Assembly (NCBI GenBank): GCA_021325215.1
Contig: JAJPHO010000133.1
Coordinates: 1-45,596 of the forward strand
Source: Alphaproteobacteria bacterium
GTDB taxonomy: Bacteria; Pseudomonadota; Alphaproteobacteria; Rhodospirillales; Magnetospirillaceae
Direction: 5' to 3'
DNA: 45,596 nucleotides
Below the pieces are notes generated by a model. That model saw only the letters and a list, made by a program, of their open reading frames with translations. It did not search any database and was not told the DNA's origin. Shown in pieces: positions 8,505 to 17,077 of this stretch (position 1 is the stretch's first letter; each line of letters opens with the position of its first letter). The translations under genes and the position numbers were made by a program.

Positions 8505-9984
8505 ATGGTTCCCGACGAGCCGCGACGGCTTCCGCCTTGGCCGCCTGCCAGCCCCCTCCCAGTGCGGCAAACAGCGAAACCGTGTCCTGATAACGCAGGG
8601 CGGTCGCCTGGACCACGCCGATTCGGGCCTGATGGACCTGCCCATCCGAGACCAGCACGCTGAGATAGCCGGACAGGCCGGCGGCATAATTGGCCTGCAC
8701 AAGCCGATCCTGCTGCTGCGCCGAGTCCAGGGCCGCCTCCTCGGCCCTCAGGGCATCGGCGTCATGATCGAGTGCCTGCAGACTGTCGGCAACCTGGGCG
8801 AAGGCACCGAGCACCGTCTGCCGATACAGCGCGCCGGCCTGCTGATAGGCGTCGATAGCGGCCTTGCGCCGGTACCACAGAGCTCCGCCCTCGAAAAGCG
8901 GCGCGGCGACGTCGCCGCCGAAGCTCCAGACATTGGATGCCCCGGTGAACAGGCTGCCGCCGCGGTTGGCGGTGCTGCCATAGCTGGCGGACAAGGTGAT
9001 ATTGGGCAGCATGGCGGCGGTGGCGACGCCGATATTGGCGCTGGCCGCATGGGCGGCCGCCTCGGCGACCTTGATGTCCGGCCGCTGGCGGACCAGGTCC
9101 GACGGCAGGCTGACCGGAAGGTCGGCGGGAAGGGTCAACGCCGCGAGATCTATTTGCGGCGCCTGCCAGTCCCCGGGAGCGCGCCCGGCCAGGGTCGCCA
9201 GCAGATCGTCGGCCTGAGCGGCTTTCTGCGCCAGAACCGGCAATGTCGCCTCGGTGGCGGCGAGTTGGCTTTTCAACGCCAGCACCGCGGCATAGCCCGC
9301 CGTGCCGGCGCCGGCCTGGACCTCGGTCAGCCTGACCTGGTCGCGCTCCTCCTCGACCAGCGCCTGTGTCGCCTCGATCTCGGCCCGGTAGGCGGCGCGG
9401 GCTATGACGGTCTCGACGAGGTTCGATTCGAGCGTGAGGAAGGCGGCCTCCTCTTCGGCTTCGGCCAGATCGCGCTCGGCCCCCAATTCCTCGACCAGGC
9501 GCCGGTTGCCGCCCCAGGGATCGAGCGCGTAGGTTACCGTGCCCGACAAGGCGAACAGGTTGAAAACACCGGGCGCCCCTTCGAGACCGAGCCTGGCCGG
9601 GCTGCTTTGCTGGCGGGTCGCGCCCGCATCGGCCTCGAGCGACGGATAGAACACCCCATAGCCGGCTTGCAACGAATGCCTCGCCTGCTCGAGATTGGCG
9701 CGGGCCGCCTCGATCCCCGGATTTCCCGCCAGCGCCTCGGCCATCAGGGCGTCGAGGTCGGGCGAGCGGAACCGGCGCCACCATTGGGCCTCCAACCGCC
9801 CGCCCCGGCCGAAGCTCTGCCGGACATCTCCGGCCGTCACGGTGGCGGCCGGATCGCCCGGCGGCGAATAGCGGTCCGGCCGCGGCGAGTCCGGCACGGC
9901 GAAATCCGGGCCGACAGCGCAGCCGCCCAGCAGCAGCGCCAGCGCCGCCGCGGCGCGGGCATTATTTCTCGGCAATGTAGACAT
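8503..9984 (-). CDS. NodT-family outer membrane efflux lipoprotein (TolC-like)
   Basis: Outer membrane channel component of a tripartite exporter, 493 residues. The start codon at 9984 gives a short signal sequence with the lipobox LLLGGC (cysteine near residue 21), so the protein is probably lipid-anchored. Two outer membrane efflux repeats follow, with conserved phrases such as ARANLEQARHSLQAGYGVFYPS, shortened here to ARANLEQARHSLQAG, and DLVRQRPDIKVAEA in the second repeat. The gene overlaps the 3' end of the HlyD adaptor gene by 23 bp and is the last gene of the exporter operon. A longer frame to 10107 exists but has no signal sequence. Confidence 0.9.
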   Translation of the reverse strand: MSTLPRNNARAAAALALLLGGCAVGPDFAVPDSPRPDRYSPPGDPAATVTAGDVRQSFGRGGRLEAQWWRRFRSPDLDALMAEALAGNPGIEAARANLEQARHSLQAGYGVFYPSLEADAGATRQQSSPARLGLEGAPGVFNLFALSGTVTYALDPWGGNRRLVEELGAERDLAEAEEEAAFLTLESNLVETVIARAAYRAEIEATQALVEEERDQVRLTEVQAGAGTAGYAAVLALKSQLAATEATLPVLAQKAAQADDLLATLAGRAPGDWQAPQIDLAALTLPADLPVSLPSDLVRQRPDIKVAEAAAHAASANIGVATAAMLPNITLSASYGSTANRGGSLFTGASNVWSFGGDVAAPLFEGGALWYRRKAAIDAYQQAGALYRQTVLGAFAQVADSLQALDHDADALRAEEAALDSAQQQDRLVQANYAAGLSGYLSVLVSDGQVHQARIGVVQATALRYQDTVSLFAALGGGWQAAKAEAVAARREP

Positions 9985-11047
9985 CGACCAATTGCCCCGG
10001 ATAGAGGGTGATTCCCTTGGGTGCCTCGAAGCGGAAGATGACCGGCAGGACGCGGACATCGACCCGCTCCTGGCGCTGGTCCGACAGCTCGATCTTCGGA
10101 GAGACATAAGGCTGTATCCGCTCGAAGCTCAACGGGATACGAACGTCGGTTCCCCGCACGAACAAGGTGGCCTGCGTGGTTCCGCCCTCGGGCAGGCGAT
10201 GGACCAGAATCTCGTCCACGAAGGCCCGCACGGCGAGTTTCCCTCCGGGCGTTCCCATGACGATCAGCGGGCCATATCCCTGCGTGTAGGACCCATAGGC
10301 GCCCTGAGGGGAGACATAGCTTCCCACCCCGGCTTGAACCGCCAGGACGGTCCCGTCGGCCGGCGCGCGAATGGCGTATTTCGCCAGCAGCGCCTCCGCG
10401 GCGGAGGCCGCCTTGGCCAGGGCCTGGGCCTGCGCTTCTTGGTTCTGGATGTCATAGACCCAGGCTCCCGCCCTGGTCAGATCATATTGCCGCTGCACGA
10501 CGTCGAGATTGGCTGCCGCCACCTTCTGGGCGTTGCGGGCCGTGTCGAGCGCGTCGAGGCTGACCGATTGCGGCGCCAGCTGGTAGGAGCGGTCGAGCTT
10601 GCTCAGGCTGTCCTGGGCGCTCTTGAGGCTGGCCTTGGCGCTCTCGACCTGGGCCGAGGCGACGTCCAGCGTTTCCTTGCGAGGTTGCGCCTTGAGCTCG
10701 CGCAGCAAGGCGACGGCGGCGGCGGCCTGCGACGCCTGCTGTTCCGCCGTGGCGCGCTGTACCGATTCGTCGATGGTCAGCAGCAGGTCGCCTTTCCTGA
10801 CCGCGGCGCCTTCCCGGACCATCACCGCGGTGACCGGACCGGACACTTCCGGATAGATGGTGACGTTCTCGCCCTGGTTCTGCTCGCTCTCGATGATGCC
10901 GTTGGCGTAGATCCCCTTGCCATAGGGATTGGCGGCGGGATTGAAGACCGGCGGCTGGGCCTTGGGCTCCTGCGAGAAGATCACGGCGCTGACGATGGCG
11001 AGAACGACGCCCAGCCCCGACAGCAGGAAGATCGGTTTACTGCGCAT
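9962..11047 (-). CDS. HlyD-family periplasmic adaptor of ABC exporter
   Basis: Membrane fusion protein of 361 residues. One membrane anchor near residues 6-25 is followed by a lipoyl/biotinyl-like half motif around VTAVMVREGAAVRKGDLLL, a long alpha-hairpin with alanine-rich coiled coil (about 95-225) and the second half motif YAIRAPADGTVLAVQAG. The C-terminal beta-barrel ends with YPGQLVDVYIAEK. It would bridge the inner membrane ABC transporter and the outer membrane factor. It overlaps the ATPase gene by 11 bp and the outer membrane factor gene by 23 bp, so the three are surely co-transcribed. The general design resembles the DevB adaptor of the cyanobacterial DevBCA exporter. Confidence 0.9.
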   Translation of the reverse strand: MRSKPIFLLSGLGVVLAIVSAVIFSQEPKAQPPVFNPAANPYGKGIYANGIIESEQNQGENVTIYPEVSGPVTAVMVREGAAVRKGDLLLTIDESVQRATAEQQASQAAAAVALLRELKAQPRKETLDVASAQVESAKASLKSAQDSLSKLDRSYQLAPQSVSLDALDTARNAQKVAAANLDVVQRQYDLTRAGAWVYDIQNQEAQAQALAKAASAAEALLAKYAIRAPADGTVLAVQAGVGSYVSPQGAYGSYTQGYGPLIVMGTPGGKLAVRAFVDEILVHRLPEGGTTQATLFVRGTDVRIPLSFERIQPYVSPKIELSDQRQERVDVRVLPVIFRFEAPKGITLYPGQLVDVYIAEK

Positions 11048-11738
11048 CCAATGTCTCCCGTTCGATGCTTTTCAATCGGCCGTCCTCCATCTGCACGATG
11101 CGGTCGGCGAAATCGAAAATGCGGCTGTCATGGGTGACGATGACGATGCAGCGCTGCTCCGTCAGAATCTCCCGGCGGATGAATTCGAGGATGGTGCGGC
11201 CGGTGTCGCCGTCGAGCGACGCGGTAGGCTCGTCGAGGATCAGGATTTCGGGACGGCTGACCAGGGCGCGGGCGATCGCCACGCGTTGCTGCTCGCCGCC
11301 CGACAATTTGACCGGCGGCAGATCGGCCCGGTGCCCGAGCCCGACCACGTCGAGATCCCGCCGGGCCTCGGCGAGCGCATCGTCCCACGGGCGCTCCTGC
11401 AGGATCAGCGGAACGGCGACGTTCTCCAGCGTGGTCAAGCGCGGAAACAGGTGAAAATCCTGAAAGACGAAACCGATCTTGTGCAGCCGGAAATCGGCCA
11501 GATCGTCATCCGGCAAGCTCCAGATGTCGGTGCCGTCGATCCGCACCTGGCCCTGATCGGGCCGCAGGATGCCCGAGATCATGCTGAGCATGGTGGTCTT
11601 GCCACTGCCCGACGGGCCGACGACATAGAGCAGCTCGCCGAAATAGGCATCGAAACTGACGCCCTTGACCGCGTAGGTGCGCGCATCGCCCTCGCCGAAC
11701 CATTTGTGCACGTCACGGGCTTCGATCGCGACCTTCAT
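11037..11738 (-). CDS. ABC transporter ATP-binding protein (DevA/MacB type)
   Basis: ATPase subunit of 233 residues. It shows Walker A as GPSGSGKTT (about 42-50), a Q-loop in FVFQDFHLFP, the signature LSGGEQQR, Walker B LILDEP, and the switch histidine in VTHD, so it should be active. This subgroup powers export by FtsX-like permeases. The start codon is four bases after the permease stop codon. Confidence 0.93.
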   Translation of the reverse strand: MKVAIEARDVHKWFGEGDARTYAVKGVSFDAYFGELLYVVGPSGSGKTTMLSMISGILRPDQGQVRIDGTDIWSLPDDDLADFRLHKIGFVFQDFHLFPRLTTLENVAVPLILQERPWDDALAEARRDLDVVGLGHRADLPPVKLSGGEQQRVAIARALVSRPEILILDEPTASLDGDTGRTILEFIRREILTEQRCIVIVTHDSRIFDFADRIVQMEDGRLKSIERETLDAQ

Positions 11739-11742
11739 CGGC

Positions 11743-12879
11743 TCAACCCCGGAAAATGTCGAAGGGCTCGATGGTCAGCACCTTGCGCACGCCGAAATAG
11801 CTCGACGCGCCGGCGATGATCAAAACCATCAGGAAGGCGAGCACCAGATTGAGGCCGGTGATGATGGCGGCGTAATCGGGCAGATAGAGGCGCGCCGTCC
11901 AGATCGCCAGCGCGCACAGGCCGACGCCGAGGCCGAAGCCGGTCAGGGAAACGAAACCGGCCTGGAACAGGATCATCAGCACCAGGTCGCGGCCCTTGGC
12001 GCCGATCGCCTTCAAGGCGCCGAACTTTTCGATGTTCTCGATGATGAAGGTGTAAAAGGTCTGGCCGGAAATCGACAGGCCGATGATGAAGCTGATCGCC
12101 GTCATGATCAGCATGTTGGTGCCGATGCCGGTGTGGAATTTGTAGAAGTTCGAGATCTGGGCGATGAATTCGTCCTTGGTCAGCGCCAGATAGCCGATCT
12201 CCTTGACCCGCGCCTTGATGGCGGCGATGTCCGCGGGCGATTTCGGCTCCACCAGCAGATAGGAACTGGTGAAACGCAGGCTCGGGATATATTGCAGGGC
12301 GCGGCTGTAGGTGGTGTAGAGGGTGGGAACCCCGAACAGGCCGCTCGACGCCACTTTGGCGATGCCGACGATCACGCCGCGATTGTCATTGAGCTCGAAC
12401 TCGGCGCCGATCCGCGGATTGCCGAGCTTGTAGAACTCGGAATCCTTGACGGCGATGAAGCCGTTTTCCGCGAAGACGTCCTCGATCTTTCCCTCGGTCA
12501 GGGCCGGCCGGCCGAACAGGCTGGTATCGTCGAGCCCCATCACATTGGCCGCCTGATAGGTGCCGTCGGACAATTTCAGCAGAGCGCTGCCGGAATAGAG
12601 CGGGACCGCGAAGGCGACGCCCGGAATGCTGCGCACCTCATCCAGCACATAGTCGGGCAGCGGAATCGAATTGGCGACCGTCTGCACTGCCGGGTCCATC
12701 ACCCAGATCGACGCGCCGATATTGCGCACCGTGGCCGAAGATCGCGCCAGCACCCCGGAAAACAGCGAGGTCATCTCGATCATCAGGAACACCGCGAAGG
12801 TGATCCCGACCAGCAAGGCCCCGTACTTCGCCCGGTCATTGACCAGCAGCTTATAGGCGATTCTCAAGGTCCCAGGCAT
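11743..12879 (-). CDS. ABC transporter permease, FtsX/DevC-like
   Basis: Inner membrane protein of 378 residues with one membrane segment near 20-42, a large extracytoplasmic domain (about 45-260), and three further segments in the last 120 residues, the four-segment FtsX/MacB layout. It lacks a fused ATPase, which the next gene supplies. The start at 12879 gives an N-terminus, MPGTLRIAYKLLVNDR, like DevC proteins. The substrate is unknown; relatives export glycolipids or macrolides. It is the first gene of the exporter operon and lies downstream of uspA with a hairpin between them. Confidence 0.88.
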   Translation of the reverse strand: MPGTLRIAYKLLVNDRAKYGALLVGITFAVFLMIEMTSLFSGVLARSSATVRNIGASIWVMDPAVQTVANSIPLPDYVLDEVRSIPGVAFAVPLYSGSALLKLSDGTYQAANVMGLDDTSLFGRPALTEGKIEDVFAENGFIAVKDSEFYKLGNPRIGAEFELNDNRGVIVGIAKVASSGLFGVPTLYTTYSRALQYIPSLRFTSSYLLVEPKSPADIAAIKARVKEIGYLALTKDEFIAQISNFYKFHTGIGTNMLIMTAISFIIGLSISGQTFYTFIIENIEKFGALKAIGAKGRDLVLMILFQAGFVSLTGFGLGVGLCALAIWTARLYLPDYAAIITGLNLVLAFLMVLIIAGASSYFGVRKVLTIEPFDIFRG

Positions 12880-12912
12880 GGATGGCTCCGGCCGGCTAGA
12901 CGTCCAAGCGGT

Positions 12913-12938
12913 ACGCGGCGCGGAAAACCGCGCCGCGT
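12913..12938. terminator. GC-rich hairpin between uspA and the exporter operon
   Basis: ACGCGGCGCGG (12913-12923) and CCGCGCCGCGT (12928-12938) form an 11-bp perfect stem with a four-base loop, 12 bp after the uspA stop codon. No T-run follows on the minus strand, so termination efficiency is uncertain. Confidence 0.6.
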
Positions 12939-12949
12939 TACTTACTGCC

Positions 12950-13786
12950 TCAGTGGGAAAGCAGCAGGCAGCGCCCGCCCTTGTGCAGCAGGGAACGGGT
13001 GACCCCGCCCATGACCCATTCACGGAACCGGCTATGCCCGTAGGCGCCGGCGACGATGAGGTCGGCTCCCTCCTCCTCGGCCACGGACAGCAGACGGTCT
13101 GCGTCGCTCCCCGCCGCCAGCGCCAGGCGCGACGTAGCCTCGATGCCATGCTGGCCCAGCCAGACCGCCATCTTGGCGAGGCTGGTCTGCACCGGTCCCT
13201 GCTCGGCGGCGGAGGTCACCCCGACCAGAACCACCCTGTCCATCATGCGGAGCAGAGGCAGCGCGTCGGTCAAGGCGCGGCGCGCCTCCCTGGTATCCTT
13301 CCAGGCCACCACGGCGCAGCCGAAGCGGAAATGATCGATTGTCAGCGGAACCGCCAGCACCGGGCGCCCGCTGCGCATGATCAGGTCGCCGATATCGACG
13401 CGCCGGGATGCCCCGGCATTGACCTCGCCATTCTGCGCCACACCGACCACCATGAGATCGGCATTGGCCGCCGCGCCGGCGATGCGCTCGGACAGGGGAA
13501 ACGGCGTGACCGACAGCGTCCAGTCCCGGCCGATCTCGCCGCCATTCAGCACGGCATGGAATTCGTTTTCCGCCACCTTGGCTTCCGCCTCGAGCTCCTT
13601 GGTGTCCTCGAGAACGAGGTCGCCACCATAGAAGCCCTCGGCCGCCACCGCGGTCTGGATCGGCTGCGCGGCGGCGACGCCGTTGACCACCGCGCCCATG
13701 CGCTTGGCCAGATCCCGGACGACACCAAGCGGCGCCTTGTTGGAGCGTCCGAGCTCCAGCTGCACCATCAATGTCTCGTAACTCAT
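12950..13786 (-). CDS. Tandem universal stress protein (UspA family)
   Basis: Cytoplasmic protein of 278 residues with two Usp domains. The second (about 150-278) keeps the ATP-binding signature in GAYGHSRFREWVMGGVTRSL, whereas the first has a degenerate form around VVGVAQNGEVNAGASRR, so only one nucleotide site is likely. Such tandem proteins help survival under energy or oxygen stress. The ATG at 13786 follows GGGAG. An FNR-type box lies 80 bp upstream inside the 3' end of the preceding small gene, which suggests oxygen control independent of the cco operon, with possible read-through from it. Confidence 0.9.
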   Translation of the reverse strand: MSYETLMVQLELGRSNKAPLGVVRDLAKRMGAVVNGVAAAQPIQTAVAAEGFYGGDLVLEDTKELEAEAKVAENEFHAVLNGGEIGRDWTLSVTPFPLSERIAGAAANADLMVVGVAQNGEVNAGASRRVDIGDLIMRSGRPVLAVPLTIDHFRFGCAVVAWKDTREARRALTDALPLLRMMDRVVLVGVTSAAEQGPVQTSLAKMAVWLGQHGIEATSRLALAAGSDADRLLSVAEEEGADLIVAGAYGHSRFREWVMGGVTRSLLHKGGRCLLLSH

Positions 13787-13849
13787 GATCCATCTCCCAA
13801 TGACGCCGGAAGAGACCGGCGGGTAATGGGAGAGTGGACGTTTCGCCGG

Positions 13850-14044
13850 TTACTTGCTTTGAGGCGCATCAAATCCGTGGCGGGCCCGGCGCAGGATGAA
13901 AGCCAGGAACAGGCAGCAGCCGGCGACGATGATGCCCATATGGATGGCGAAGGGTTGGCTGGCGGCGTGAACGCCGAGGAAACCGGCGGCGACGCCGATC
14001 GCCAGCACGGCGAGGGCGAGAATGGCGGTACCGATTTTAGACAT
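13850..14044 (-). CDS. Small two-segment membrane protein downstream of ccoS
   Basis: A 64-residue protein with two predicted membrane helices (about 6-24 and 34-51) and a basic tail, RRARHGFDAPQSK. I do not recognise a family. Its ATG at 14044 lies within the last eight bases of ccoS, with AGGAG upstream, so it is likely translated with the cbb3 assembly genes. Position and coupling suggest a role in oxidase assembly or stability, but that is inference. Confidence 0.7.
   Translation of the reverse strand: MSKIGTAILALAVLAIGVAAGFLGVHAASQPFAIHMGIIVAGCCLFLAFILRRARHGFDAPQSK
13859..13872 (-). promoter_or_regulatory. FNR/FixK box of uspA
   Basis: On the minus strand it reads TTGATGCGCCTCAA, a near match to the consensus with one half-site change. 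Its centre is 80 bp from the uspA start. I do not see a good -10 hexamer at the class II distance (13831-13836 reads CACTCT), so this is weaker than the other sites. It overlaps the coding end of the small membrane protein gene. Confidence 0.5.
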
Positions 14045-14201
14045 GGTGCTTCTCCTTTTGCGGGGGATCGTCGAACAGAATGCGGCTGCCGGCGCCGTCC
14101 AGATCATCGAACTGGCCCGAGCGCAGCGCCCAGAGAAAAGCGGCGAGGCCGGCGCCGCCGAGCAGCAGCGCGCAGGGAATCAGCAACAGCAGCGCAGTCA
14201 T
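14037..14201 (-). CDS. ccoS: cbb3 oxidase maturation protein CcoS/FixS
   Basis: A 54-residue protein with one membrane helix (about 3-25), followed by the CcoS core LWALRSGQFDDLDGAGSRIL, which is diagnostic. CcoS is needed to insert haem and copper into CcoN. The gene is too short for most ORF filters. Its start overlaps the ccoI stop by four bases and its end overlaps the next small gene by eight bases. Confidence 0.93.
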   Translation of the reverse strand: MTALLLLIPCALLLGGAGLAAFLWALRSGQFDDLDGAGSRILFDDPPQKEKHHV

Positions 14202-16552
14202 GATGGTTTCCTCTTGGCGTGGCCGCCGCTCAGCCGCACCGCATTGAGCACGACGATCAGCGACGAGCTCGACATCAGCGCGGCGGCCAAAGGCGGCGTT
14301 ACCCAGCCGATCACCGCCAGCGGAACGGCGGCCAGATTGTAGGCGACGGCGAAGGCCAGGTTCTCGCGGATCACCGCGCGGGCCTTCTTCGCCACCGCCA
14401 GGAGCTCGCTCACCGCGGACAGGGATTCGCCCTGGAACACGACATCGGCTGCGGTCTGGGCAATGTCGGCGGCGCTGGCCGGCGACATCGACACGTCCGC
14501 CGCGGCCAGGGCCGGCGCATCGTTGAGGCCGTCCCCCACCATCAGGACGCGGTGCCCTTCGGCCTTGCGCGCCGACAGGGCCGCAACCTTGGCGGCCGGA
14601 TCGGCGCCGGCCTGCCAATCGTCGATGCGGCACCGGGCCGCCATCGCCGCCACCGCGGATGGCCGGTCGCCGGAGAGCAGGGAAACCGCATATCCCGCTT
14701 CGCGCAGCCCGGCCACCGTCGCGGCGGCGCCGGGGCGCGGCGCTTCGCTGAAGGCAAAGCGGTGGCGCGGACGGCCCGGGACCGACAGCCACATTTCCGG
14801 CTCGGTCGCGCCATCGTCGGGCAGCCCGCTCCAGGCGCGGGAGCCGAGCCGGACGACACCCGCTTCCAGGCCCCGGCCGGGAACCTCGCGGACATTCTCC
14901 CACGCCGGCAGGTCGGGACGCGCCGCCGCCAGGGCCCGCGCCAGCGGATGGCGGCTGGTGCGGGCGAGTCCGACGGCGATCGCCAGCATCTCGGCGTTGC
15001 GGGCGGTATCGGGAAGAAGTTCGGGACGCCCGGTCGTCAGGGTGCCGGTCTTGTCGAACACCACCTGATCGATGTCGGCCAGTTTCTCCAGCGCGGTCGC
15101 CGATTTCAGCAGGATGCCGCGCCGGAACAGCCGTCCGCTGGCCGCCACCTGGACCGCGGGAATGGCAAGTCCGAGCGCGCAGGGGCAGGTGATGATCAGC
15201 ACCGAGACGGCCCGCAGCAAGGCGATCTGCCAGATCTCTCCCGCCGCCAGCCACCAATAGAGATACGTCGCCAGCGCCGCCCCATGCACCACCGGCGTGT
15301 AATAGGGAATCAGCCTGTCCGCCAGCCGGCGATAGCGCGCCTGCCCGTTTTCGGCCGTCTCCATGAGCCGCACGATCTCGGCCAGCAGCGTATCGTCCCC
15401 GGCGGCGGTGATGCTCACCGTCAGCGGTGCCGACAGATTGAGCTGGCCGGCGAACACGCCGCCGCCGGGCTCGACCGGCACCGGCACCGATTCGCCGGTC
15501 AGCAGGCTGGCGTCGAGATCGCTGATCCCCGACATCACTCTGCCGTCCGCGCCGATCCGCTCGCCCGCCGCCACCAGGATATGATCGCCCGGGCGCAGAG
15601 CGGATACCGCAACAATCTCGGCACGCCCGTCTTCGGCAAGCCGGGTGGCACCCGCGATGCCCAGGGACAGGAGATGCGCCGCCGCCTCGCGCGTCCGGCC
15701 GCGCGCGCGCAGATCGAGGACGCGGCCGACCAGCAGGAAGAACAGCAGGGTCACCGCGCTGTCGAAATAGGCATAGGGTCCGTGACGCAGCGTCTCGGAC
15801 AGACTCATGCCGGCGGCGGCCACCACACCGATCGAGATCGGCACGTCCATATTGGTGCGGCCATGGCGGAGTGCGGCCCAGGCCGAGCGGAAAAAGGGCC
15901 GCCCGGCATAAAGGATGGCGGGCAGCGCGATCAACGCCGACAGCCAATGCATCAGATCACGGGTCGCTTGCCCCATGCCGCTGGAATGCCCCGCCCAGAC
16001 CGAAACCGACAGCAGCATGACATTGGCGGCAGCGAACCCCGCCACCGCCAGACAGCGCAGCAGATCGCGCAGCTCGGCATTGACCTCGGCATCCAGCCGG
16101 GCCGGATCGAACGGAGTCAGCCGGAAGCCCAGCGCCTCGATCAGCCTGACCAGCGCGCCGCCCTGTTCGGCGCCGCCCTGCCAGACCAGGCGCAGGCGGC
16201 GCGTGCTGTGATTGATCCGCGCCGACACCACATCGGCCTGGCGGCCCAGCAGGATCTCGATCAGCCAGCCGCAGGCGGCGCAGTGCAGCCCGTCCACCAT
16301 CAGATCGAGCGAAGCGGTGCCGTCGTCGCGGCGGGTGACATTGAGGGAAAAATCGCGCGCCGGGCGCTCTTCCGGCCGCAGCGGCCGCGCAGCCGGATCG
16401 CGCGCGAAGCGATCATAGAACCCGGACAGCCCCGCTTCCTCGATCAGCCCATAGGCTCTGGCGCAGCCCTCGCCGCAGAAAGGACCCGCCTGGTCCGGAT
16501 CGAGCGAGGCGCCGCAGTGACGGCATTGCCGGGGCTGCATCTGAATACCCAT
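14198..16552 (-). CDS. ccoI: Copper-transporting P-type ATPase CcoI/FixI
   Basis: P1B-type ATPase of 784 residues that exports copper to the periplasm for the CcoN binuclear centre. A cysteine-rich N-terminal metal-binding segment (CRHCG and CGEGC, about 10-30) precedes an HMA domain with GLHCAACGW. The membrane copper motif is CPC in ITCPCALGL, the phosphorylated aspartate is in FDKTGT, and the hinge motif is GDGLNDAPAL. The start at 16552 comes seven bases after the ccoH stop. The frame continues upstream into ccoH but without homology. All catalytic motifs are intact. Confidence 0.94.
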   Translation of the reverse strand: MGIQMQPRQCRHCGASLDPDQAGPFCGEGCARAYGLIEEAGLSGFYDRFARDPAARPLRPEERPARDFSLNVTRRDDGTASLDLMVDGLHCAACGWLIEILLGRQADVVSARINHSTRRLRLVWQGGAEQGGALVRLIEALGFRLTPFDPARLDAEVNAELRDLLRCLAVAGFAAANVMLLSVSVWAGHSSGMGQATRDLMHWLSALIALPAILYAGRPFFRSAWAALRHGRTNMDVPISIGVVAAAGMSLSETLRHGPYAYFDSAVTLLFFLLVGRVLDLRARGRTREAAAHLLSLGIAGATRLAEDGRAEIVAVSALRPGDHILVAAGERIGADGRVMSGISDLDASLLTGESVPVPVEPGGGVFAGQLNLSAPLTVSITAAGDDTLLAEIVRLMETAENGQARYRRLADRLIPYYTPVVHGAALATYLYWWLAAGEIWQIALLRAVSVLIITCPCALGLAIPAVQVAASGRLFRRGILLKSATALEKLADIDQVVFDKTGTLTTGRPELLPDTARNAEMLAIAVGLARTSRHPLARALAAARPDLPAWENVREVPGRGLEAGVVRLGSRAWSGLPDDGATEPEMWLSVPGRPRHRFAFSEAPRPGAAATVAGLREAGYAVSLLSGDRPSAVAAMAARCRIDDWQAGADPAAKVAALSARKAEGHRVLMVGDGLNDAPALAAADVSMSPASAADIAQTAADVVFQGESLSAVSELLAVAKKARAVIRENLAFAVAYNLAAVPLAVIGWVTPPLAAALMSSSSLIVVLNAVRLSGGHAKRKPS

Positions 16553-16559
16553 CCGGTTC

Positions 16560-17063
16560 TCAGGGAGCGGCCAGCCGCTGCACGATGGCGAATTGCCCGG
16601 CCGAGCCGGTGGCCAGCAATTGCAGCTCCCACTGCCCCGCGCGCGGCAAGGCGATGATCTCGCGGTAGCGCCCGTCACCGGTTTCGACCAGCGTCACCGC
16701 GGCGTCGGGTTGCGGATCGACCGGGCTGACGATGCGGCCCGACAGGGTCAGACCGGTCAGCGGCTTGCCCGCCGCATCGCTCATGGCGACGCTCAGCGAG
16801 ATCCGATGCGGCGCGTCCGCCTGCGGGACCGGCTGGATGTCCACCTTGGACTGCCAGCCCAGTTCGGCCTGGCGGGCCCCGGCGGCGATCACCGAATTGT
16901 AGCTTTGGCCGGTATCGAAGGCATGGTCGGTGACCAGGCCGGTATTGCTGGACAAAGCCAGCCGGATCAGCAGCACATTGACGGCGATCACAGGAATGAA
17001 CATCAGCACGTAAAGCCAGGGAATCCAGGCTTTGAAAGGGTGGTGCAGCACATGATGGGTCAT
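16560..17063 (-). CDS. ccoH: cbb3 oxidase assembly protein CcoH/FixH
   Basis: A 167-residue membrane protein with one N-terminal helix (about 13-36) and a periplasmic domain carrying the FixH pattern FDTGQSYNSVIAAG near 49-62. CcoH stays close to the CcoN-CcoP assembly intermediate. It is placed between ccoG and ccoI as in most alphaproteobacteria. The ATG at 17063 follows GGAG on the minus strand. Confidence 0.92.
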   Translation of the reverse strand: MTHHVLHHPFKAWIPWLYVLMFIPVIAVNVLLIRLALSSNTGLVTDHAFDTGQSYNSVIAAGARQAELGWQSKVDIQPVPQADAPHRISLSVAMSDAAGKPLTGLTLSGRIVSPVDPQPDAAVTLVETGDGRYREIIALPRAGQWELQLLATGSAGQFAIVQRLAAP

Positions 17064-17077
17064 GATGCTCTCCTCGT

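Noticed and set aside
11677-13002. Long plus-strand frames opposite the exporter and other minus-strand genes
   Set aside because: They are antisense shadows created by high GC content; the minus-strand frames carry full domain motifs.
14037-15947. 636-residue frame in the ccoI region on the same strand
   Set aside because: It is a frame shadow of ccoI; only its last 54 codons are real, and they are ccoS starting at 14201.
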